The translations under genes were made by a program, and so were the position numbers. From the NCBI GenBank assembly GCA_945876035.1, contig CAMCMU010000035.1, forward strand, positions 1-50,947: a DNA stretch of 50,947 bases, given 5' to 3'. Below are positions 45,251 through 50,947 of the stretch, in pieces; the first letter of the stretch is position 1, and each line of letters opens with the position of its first letter. The notes under the pieces are model-generated. The model saw only the letters and a program-made list of their open reading frames with translations. It was not told the origin of the DNA and searched no databases. The DNA is from Schlesneria paludicola DSM 18645. GTDB taxonomy: Bacteria; Planctomycetota; Planctomycetia; Planctomycetales; Planctomycetaceae.

Positions 45251-45538
45251 ATTGTTTCACCGCGTGTGTCTGACTCGCTCCCTTCACAATCCGAATCCAC
45301 CGCTGAAATCGGCGGTCTCGGGCCGAAGACTCACGACCGACCGTTGGTACGGCATTCCCTATAAAAACGCGAGCATGCCTCCGGCTGGGGAATGTCTATG
45401 AAACCGTGGAGTGCGGGCCGGTCGCGAGTACCTCGTGAGGGATCGCATGTCATTCGCCTTTGCGTCAGTGGAAAGCTCTCTGTAACATAAACCCCGTTCG
45501 TTGATTGCTCGAAATTGAATGCCCGCGGAAAATTCTTG

Positions 45539-46507
45539 ATGGCGCTGCAAGGATGCACTCTTGAAGCCGATTTGGTCTCACTGCGTGAGACGATCCATAC
45601 GCAGCTGGAGAACTACGTTTCGGCCGCTTCCAACCCTGGCCTCGGGGATTGTCCCGAGACGTTGCGTGAATCCGTCGCCTACAGCTTGCTTGCGGGGGGA
45701 AAGCGTTTGCGGCCGGTTTTGGTTCTTTTGGCCTGTGAGGCTTGCGGGGGGGACGTTGACGCCGCGTTACCTGCGGCCTGTGCAATCGAAATGGTTCATA
45801 CCTATTCCTTGATTCATGACGATCTTCCGGCCATGGATAATGATGACTATCGACGCGGGCGACTCACGAATCACAAAGTGTTTGGCGAAGGGTTGGCAAT
45901 CTTGGCTGGTGATGCGTTGCTGACACTGGCCTTTGAAATCATTGCCAAGGAAATTCAGCCCGGATCGGTTGCGGCGGCATGTTGTGCCGATCTGGCCTCG
46001 GCTGCGGGTTGGTGCGGAATGGTGGCTGGCCAAGTTGCGGATATTGAGGCAGAGAATCGGGAGGGGACGTTGAGTGGCGAGCATGTGTTGCAGGAGGTCA
46101 GCGACGATAATCTGATTCGTTCTGCTGCTCTGGCCCAACTGGAATCGATCCACCGGCGTAAGACGGGCCGGCTCTTAAGTTCGGCGGTGACTCTGGGGGC
46201 GCGAATTGCCCAGGTGAGTCAGGAATCGCTGCATCGATTGGAGCAGTTTGGAAATCGTATTGGTTTGGCGTTTCAGATCGCCGACGATTTGCTGGACGTC
46301 ACCGGCGACGCCAAAAAACTTGGCAAGGGGGTGCGCAAGGACGCCTCACTCGGTAAGATGACCTATCCGAAACTGTTGGGGATCAACGAAAGTCGACAGA
46401 GGGCTGAAGCGTTGATCGCCGAAGGGTGCCAATTCTTGACACCCTTCGGTGATCGAGCAGGCAAACTCATAGCACTCGCTCAGTTCGTAACGCAGAGAGA
46501 CCATTAA
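45539..46507 (+). CDS. ispA: Polyprenyl (farnesyl/geranylgeranyl) diphosphate synthase
   Basis: A 322-residue trans-isoprenyl diphosphate synthase, joining IPP to allylic diphosphates. Motifs are LLAGGKRLRPVLVLLACEA (about 49-67), the first Asp-rich motif IHDDLPAMDNDDYRRG (about 93-108; DDxxxxD form), GDALLTLAFE, MVAGQVADIEAE, KTGRLLSSAVTLGA and the second motif IADDLLDVTGDAKKLGK. The two-residue insert in the first Asp-rich motif is usual in bacterial FPP synthases (IspA type). The ATG at 45539 is chosen; a TTG at 45515 is in frame but less likely. It lies 139 bp upstream of dxs on the same strand, the common ispA-dxs arrangement, so the pair makes isoprenoid precursors. Confidence 0.92.
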   Translation: MALQGCTLEADLVSLRETIHTQLENYVSAASNPGLGDCPETLRESVAYSLLAGGKRLRPVLVLLACEACGGDVDAALPAACAIEMVHTYSLIHDDLPAMDNDDYRRGRLTNHKVFGEGLAILAGDALLTLAFEIIAKEIQPGSVAAACCADLASAAGWCGMVAGQVADIEAENREGTLSGEHVLQEVSDDNLIRSAALAQLESIHRRKTGRLLSSAVTLGARIAQVSQESLHRLEQFGNRIGLAFQIADDLLDVTGDAKKLGKGVRKDASLGKMTYPKLLGINESRQRAEALIAEGCQFLTPFGDRAGKLIALAQFVTQRDH

Positions 46508-46646
46508 TGAACCGTCGGCAAGTTGTCCATGTTTTGATTTTCGTCCTGTTTGCGACAGCGCATTGACTCCTGCTTTTCTTTCACCGAGTGCGAGTCTGAT
46601 CACCGAAGGGAAGCGAGAATGATTCCTCGCACCGTAAGGAATGACG

Positions 46647-48560
46647 ATGAATTTTGAGTATCTTCCGCAGATTAAGTCGCCTCGAGATTTGCGCGGGTTC
46701 ACGGATCCACAATTGATCCAGGTGGCCGAAGAAATTCGCGAAGCCTTGTGCAATCTTGTCCAAGAGCGTTCCGCTCATTTCGCAAGCAACCTCGGCGTCG
46801 TCGAGTTATGTCTTGCGTTGCACCTTGTTTACGATTTTTCAAAAGATCGATTGATTTGGGATACCGGTCACCAAATTTATCCGCACAAACTGATCACGGG
46901 GCGGTTTGATCAGTTTCGCTCAATTCGGACAAAGGGGGGCCTGATGGGGTTTCCCAATCCGAAGGAGAGTGAGTACGACCTGTTCATGACGGGTCATGCG
47001 GGAGCCAGTATTTCCACAGTGCTTGGCCTGAAGGCTGGTGACGACTTGATGGGCCAAGGCAATCGCAAATCAGTGGCCGTCATTGGTGACGGAGCATTGC
47101 CATCCGGCGTCGTCTTTGAAGCAATGAACAACGCGGCCGAACTTAAGAAGGATCTGCTCGTCATCTTGAATGACAACAAGATGGGGATTTGCCCGCGTGT
47201 CGGAGGCTTGGCCAAATATTTGGACAAGGCCCGTGTGGCTCCATTCTATAATGGGCTAAAACGCGATGTGAACTGGCTGCTGAATAAACTTCCAGTCCTC
47301 GGTCAACCGTCGCGTCACGCCATTTCCCAATTCAAAGAGGCGGTGAAGGGGTTCCTGCATGGAGGAATGCTTTTTGAAGAATTGGGATTCCGATACATCG
47401 GACCGTTCGACGGCCACGATCTCTTGGGCTTGCGGCATGCGTTGGAAATGGTCAAAGATGTCCGTGGACCGGTGTTGATGCACGTCTTTACCCAAAAGGG
47501 ACAGGGCTTCGAACCCGCCTGCGAAGATCCGGTGATGTTCCATGCGCCGCCGCCTTTCGAACGCTGTTCGCGTCACGAAGTTCGTTCCGTCAAAACGTCG
47601 TCGTCGAAGGCCTATACGAATACGATGAGTGACGCGATTTTCGATGTTCTGCGTCGTGACCCGCGGGCTTGTGTCTTGACTGCGGCCATGTGTGAAGGAA
47701 ACAAACTCGGGCGGATTCGGAACGACTTTCCTGAACGTTTTTTTGATACGGGAATTTGCGAATCACACTCGGTTGCCTTCGCAGCGGGAATGGCGAAATC
47801 AGGGATGCGGCCGATCGTGAACATCTACAGCACGTTTTTGCAAAGAAGCTTTGACCACATCTTTCAAGAGGTCGCGCTCCAAAACCTGCCGGTGACATTT
47901 TGCCTAGACCGAAGCGGCCTCGCGGGCCCCGATGGCCCGACTCACCATGGTGTCTTCGATACGTCCTACATGCGTGTCTTCCCGAACATGACCGTGATGG
48001 CCCCCGGCGACGAAATGGATGTCGCTCCGATGCTGGACTTTGCTCTGTCTCATTCCGGTCCTGTTTCCATTCGCTACCCCAAGGCCAACGTTGAAAATAT
48101 TGATCGCCCCGAGACTCCCATCGCATGGGGCAAGGCCGAAGTGTTGCAGTGGGGTCTGGACGGGATGTTCGTCGCATTTGGTGCACTCCTTCCGGCCTGC
48201 GTCCGTGCGGCAGAACGTTTGCGAGAACAGGGGCTTGATATCGGAGTGATGAATGCTAGATTCGCCAAACCGATCGACTCAGAGACGATCTTTCGTGCCC
48301 TCAGTGAATCCGGATTCGTGATCACCGTTGAAGAAAACACGCTGTGTGGCGGCTTCGGTTCCGCTGTCATGGAATCTGCCAGCGCTGCAAGTATCAGCAC
48401 CGACAATCTGTTGTGCTTGGGAATACCAGACCGGTTTATTGAACATGGCGAACGGGAGGAGCTGCTTGCCGATCTTGGGCTGGATGTTGACGGCCTGATT
48501 GCCTCGGCGCAGAGCATGTTCCAGAAAAAAAAATTAACACTGCCGAGTGGAGTAGACTGA
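46647..48560 (+). CDS. dxs: 1-deoxy-D-xylulose-5-phosphate synthase
   Basis: A 637-residue thiamine-diphosphate enzyme that condenses pyruvate and glyceraldehyde 3-phosphate, the first step of the MEP isoprenoid route. The ATG at 46647 (MNFEYLPQIKSPRDLRG) has AGGA six bases ahead, better placed than the ATG two codons upstream. Seen are WDTGHQIYPHKLITGR, TGHAGASISTVLGL, the TPP motif GDGALPSGVVFEAMNNAA with NDNKMGI, FRYIGPFDGHD, the transketolase pyrimidine-domain block DRSGLAGPDGPTHHGVFDTS and the C-terminal EENTLCGGFGSAVME. All catalytic motifs are complete and the length is typical (620-640). A hairpin lies just past the stop. Confidence 0.95.
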   Translation: MNFEYLPQIKSPRDLRGFTDPQLIQVAEEIREALCNLVQERSAHFASNLGVVELCLALHLVYDFSKDRLIWDTGHQIYPHKLITGRFDQFRSIRTKGGLMGFPNPKESEYDLFMTGHAGASISTVLGLKAGDDLMGQGNRKSVAVIGDGALPSGVVFEAMNNAAELKKDLLVILNDNKMGICPRVGGLAKYLDKARVAPFYNGLKRDVNWLLNKLPVLGQPSRHAISQFKEAVKGFLHGGMLFEELGFRYIGPFDGHDLLGLRHALEMVKDVRGPVLMHVFTQKGQGFEPACEDPVMFHAPPPFERCSRHEVRSVKTSSSKAYTNTMSDAIFDVLRRDPRACVLTAAMCEGNKLGRIRNDFPERFFDTGICESHSVAFAAGMAKSGMRPIVNIYSTFLQRSFDHIFQEVALQNLPVTFCLDRSGLAGPDGPTHHGVFDTSYMRVFPNMTVMAPGDEMDVAPMLDFALSHSGPVSIRYPKANVENIDRPETPIAWGKAEVLQWGLDGMFVAFGALLPACVRAAERLREQGLDIGVMNARFAKPIDSETIFRALSESGFVITVEENTLCGGFGSAVMESASAASISTDNLLCLGIPDRFIEHGEREELLADLGLDVDGLIASAQSMFQKKKLTLPSGVD

Positions 48561-48564
48561 GTTG

Positions 48565-48608
48565 AACGATTGCGACCAATCCCAACCAATTTGGTGGAAT
48601 TGATCGTT
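48565..48608 (+). terminator. Possible terminator hairpin after dxs
   Basis: AACGAT pairs with ATCGTT around an inner imperfect stem containing AACCA/TGGT, four bases past the dxs stop. Following TAGAATTGTTT is only partly T-rich, so termination may be weak. Confidence 0.4.
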
Positions 48609-48705
48609 AGAATTGTTTAAAAGACCGCCTGAATTCTTCTGGCGTACAGGTCGTACGATCGAAGCTTTCTGCAACCTATCCGCGTGAATACTGGGAGCTT
48701 CCGTG

Positions 48706-50070
48706 ATGATTGTTGGCCGTCGCGCGACATGTTGGATTTTGATAGGAATCCTTGCTAGCTGCGTTGAATCGCTGGCTGCGACTGCGGCCGAGAAATACAA
48801 ACTCGAAGAACCTGTGGACGACTCTCGAATTTTTGGTGTGGGAACACGGGTTGATGTGACCGGTAAGACGCAACCTTCTCCCAAGGTTGAGCCGCTGACT
48901 TTGACCGCGGCCGCCACGATTTCTTATCGAGAGCGTCGATTGTTGGGACCTGGGAGCAACACCGAATCATTTCGTTCCGTCCGCGAATATGACACGACTC
49001 AATCGAACATCGACGCGGGAGGAGAAAAGTCTTCCTCCCGGCTGAGTGAGCATCTGAAGGTGATCGTCGCTCAGGGCCGAATCGAGGGTGTGGAGCTTTA
49101 CAGCCTCGGGGGAGCATTGACCTCGAATGAACTCGACCTGATTCGCACTCCTGCTGATAGCCTGGCTCTGATCGCTCTGCTTCCCGCGAAGGAGGTCGAG
49201 ATCGGTGAGACATGGAACGTTCCCGAATGGGCGGTTCAAATGATCACCTCTCTCGACGCGATTTCCAAAGGGACAATGACCTGCCAGTTGGTTTCTATAA
49301 AAAAGCAGGTGGCTCACATAAAACTGGCAGCGACCGTACAGGGGGCTTCGTTGTCGGCGGTGAGTGACGTCACGATCAACGGTTTCTTCGAGTATGATTT
49401 GCAAAGCCGCTGTATCAATCAGGGGGACTTCACACAATTCGAGAAACGGGGCTTCGGACCGGTATCCCCCGCCTTTGAGTTCACCGCCCGAATTCGTCTG
49501 CTTCGAAAACCGGCTTCTCTGCCGGGGCGTCTGGTCGAACAACAAATCCTCGAACTTGCAAACACGGAGCCAAAGGCGAATGCGACGGTTCTGCGATTCG
49601 ATTCCCCGTGGAACATCGGCTTGGAGTATCCGCGGCACTGGCACCTTTGGAAAATACAAGACAAATCGGCGGTCTTCCGACTACTCGATCAGGGCAATTT
49701 TATTGCTCAGTGCGATCTCGCTCCGATCGCGCCCGCAAAAGCAGGCGAACATCTTTCGGAGCAGCAATTCGAACAGGATATCCGTCAGGCGCTTGGTGAT
49801 CGTTTGAAAGAGCTCGATCGAGGCCAAGTGATCCCAACCGCAAACCGGCACTTCGTCTATCGAATTTCAGGATCGGGAGCCGATGGGGAGCGAAAACTGA
49901 CGTGGATTTTCTACCTCATCGCCGACCCTTCTGGTCGTCAGGCGTCTCTCTCCATCACCGCCGACACGCCGCTCATCGAAACGCTCGCCAATCGCGAACG
50001 AGATCTGATTGACAGTTTGCGTTTCGGCCCGGCGCCTCCATCACCCGCGTTGCGCACCACCGAGAGGTGA
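48706..50070 (+). CDS. Secreted protein of unknown function
   Basis: A 454-residue exported protein. Residues 1-27 are a signal peptide (CWILIGILASCVESLAATA). GGGAG eight bases before the ATG at 48706 supports it; a GTG one codon earlier is possible. The mature part is beta-rich in its first half (VDVTGKTQPSPKVEPLTLT, LPAKEVEIGETWNVPEWAVQ, GFFEYDLQSRCINQGDFTQF). A C-terminal part from about 300 has FDSPWNIGLEYPRHWHLWKI and ends in TPLIETLANRERDLIDSLRF. The last part recalls PsbP/MOG1-like or DUF1795-type domains (about 150 residues, with a PRxWH-like motif), but that is a guess. It follows dxs by 145 bp on the same strand with a possible terminator between. I cannot assign a function. Confidence 0.65.
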   Translation: MIVGRRATCWILIGILASCVESLAATAAEKYKLEEPVDDSRIFGVGTRVDVTGKTQPSPKVEPLTLTAAATISYRERRLLGPGSNTESFRSVREYDTTQSNIDAGGEKSSSRLSEHLKVIVAQGRIEGVELYSLGGALTSNELDLIRTPADSLALIALLPAKEVEIGETWNVPEWAVQMITSLDAISKGTMTCQLVSIKKQVAHIKLAATVQGASLSAVSDVTINGFFEYDLQSRCINQGDFTQFEKRGFGPVSPAFEFTARIRLLRKPASLPGRLVEQQILELANTEPKANATVLRFDSPWNIGLEYPRHWHLWKIQDKSAVFRLLDQGNFIAQCDLAPIAPAKAGEHLSEQQFEQDIRQALGDRLKELDRGQVIPTANRHFVYRISGSGADGERKLTWIFYLIADPSGRQASLSITADTPLIETLANRERDLIDSLRFGPAPPSPALRTTER

Positions 50071-50576
50071 ACGGGAAACGCCTGCCCAAACACAGGCCGA
50101 GGGCGGTCAATGGATGCGTTGAAAGGCAATCGACAGACGACTCTCTTCACGCCCCCGATTTGGTGAAAGATTATCGCTGAATTTTTCAATCGGTGATTGA
50201 GTCCGCTAGGGGACCACGGCACCGGATCGGACTGTTTGGGCATCTGCCGAAATGCGGGATTTTTTCGATGACGCAACCCTAGCCCGCGGCATTAAATCAA
50301 CGAACCCTCACGGACGCTCTCTCCCAAAAACGCTGATTTTCAGACTAATTTCCACACGGTTTGCCGTGACCCGATTTGTGTCGTTAAATAGGCATCGACA
50401 CCCGATCTTGCTGTTGGTGACAATCTGTACCGTTCTCGGCAGGCGTCTCACAAAGTCAACGTCACCATCCACTCAAAAAGGGCCGTCAATAAGCCAATCT
50501 GGACCCTGTCTGTTCCGAACCGCGAGGCAGTCGTCGCTGGTCCAACGAGCCTCCTGAAAATATCGTTAATCTTTCG
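50071..50576. other. About 500-bp convergent gap, no gene seen
   Basis: Only short frames on both strands; no repeat, RNA gene or strong hairpin recognised. Confidence 0.4.
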
Positions 50577-50947
50577 TTAGCGGCGCGGTGTCGTCTGCTT
50601 TTGTTCGGACAATGATTCGTAAAATTTTTTCACGAGATTTTCGTACTTCGGCAACATGCGTTCACCGTATGTGTTAAGCAACTGTTCTCGCAAGTGCGGT
50701 GGTAGATGACCCCAGACGTCCATTTCCAATTTTTTCTTTCGTGCCGCTTCGGCACGCATCTGTCGCTCCGCGTCATGGCGTTCCTGGGAACCCTCTGCGT
50801 CTTTTCGTTCTTTCCCGCCTTGCTCAGCGTCACCGTTTCTTGATGGTTGATCTGGAGTACCCTCCGACGGCAGACGCGTTCCCCCGCGATGACCACTTTT
50901 TTTCTTGCGACTGCTTCCGCCTGATGCCGATGAATCACCACCACCCC
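50577..50947 (-). CDS. C-terminal end of a low-complexity protein (gene runs off the window)
   Basis: The minus-strand frame ending at 50577 stays open to the window edge, giving 122 C-terminal residues. The visible N-terminal part is low complexity and charged (GGDSSASGGSSRKKKSGHRG, then KERKDAEGSQERHDAERQMR). The last 60 residues are well structured: LEMDVWGHLPPHLREQLLNT, YGERMLPKYENLVKKFYESL. I recall this kind of tail (VWGxLPxxxRExxLxx then LPKYExLIxxYY) ending large planctomycete membrane proteins near MoxR/VWA genes, but cannot confirm it here. A second, shifted frame through the same DNA is open too, but only this one ends in a protein-like tail. Confidence 0.6.
   Translation of the reverse strand, partial: GGGDSSASGGSSRKKKSGHRGGTRLPSEGTPDQPSRNGDAEQGGKERKDAEGSQERHDAERQMRAEAARKKKLEMDVWGHLPPHLREQLLNTYGERMLPKYENLVKKFYESLSEQKQTTPRR

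Noticed and set aside
47590-48186. A 198-codon minus ORF
   Set aside because: It is antisense to dxs, is Arg/Ser rich and lacks motifs.
1-50947. CRISPR arrays, tRNA or rRNA genes
   Set aside because: No regularly spaced repeats and no tRNA-like T-arm/CCA pattern were noticed. A covariance-model scan would be needed to exclude small RNAs.

Overview
The window reads as chromosomal DNA of a planctomycete or close relative (inference). The support is family content: a DUF1080 hydrolase beside a Gfo/Idh/MocA oxidoreductase relic, a PQQ-type beta-propeller, a dockerin-tailed secreted protein, Tat-exported proteins of unknown function, a b558-type sdhCAB set, and many starts without a clear Shine-Dalgarno site. 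No rRNA, tRNA, CRISPR array or phage gene was recognised by eye. All family calls come from motif recognition without database searches.

Left part (1-8870): an eroded accessory zone. Three fragments of IS91-type transposases lie here, all on the + strand: two related C-terminal ends (1-472 and about 8090-8823) and one N-terminal piece (about 5456-5703). A decayed IS1380-type transposase and the C-terminal end of a MoxR ATPase with an in-frame stop are also present. Intact genes between them are an orphan TRAP-type binding protein, a dockerin protein, a CbiX-like chelatase and a secreted alpha/beta hydrolase. The first two share a similar block of about 70 bp upstream.

8872-13829: an SLC13-type carrier fused to an N-terminal cyclic-nucleotide-binding-like domain, translationally coupled to a periplasmic-binding-like protein, then a DapA/NanA-family aldolase. 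14309-24000 (all minus): glcD-glcE-glcF with 4-bp overlaps, an esterase, an unknown membrane protein, a DUF1080 protein, an MFS carrier and a Gfo/Idh/MocA pseudogene. The last three look like a partly broken sugar-catabolic cluster.

24364-34136 (all plus): a PQQ-like propeller protein, RNase R with a long charged insert, sdhC-sdhA-sdhB behind a good promoter-like sequence, gcvT, and a small conserved-looking gene. 34437-39795 (minus): an MFS carrier, an ABC export pair with a tandem repeat at the gene junction, and a tail-specific protease followed by a clear intrinsic terminator. 41023-45250: two Tat-exported paralogues of unknown function on either side of an L-galactose-dehydrogenase-like aldo/keto reductase. 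45539-50947: ispA-type prenyl synthase and dxs (isoprenoid supply), a secreted protein of unknown function, and the 3' end of a low-complexity gene running off the window.

The points most worth following are the Tat paralogue pair, the sensor-carrier fusion with its coupled binding protein, the shared leader of the TRAP and dockerin genes, and the IS91 end pair bracketing a 7.9-kb accessory segment.
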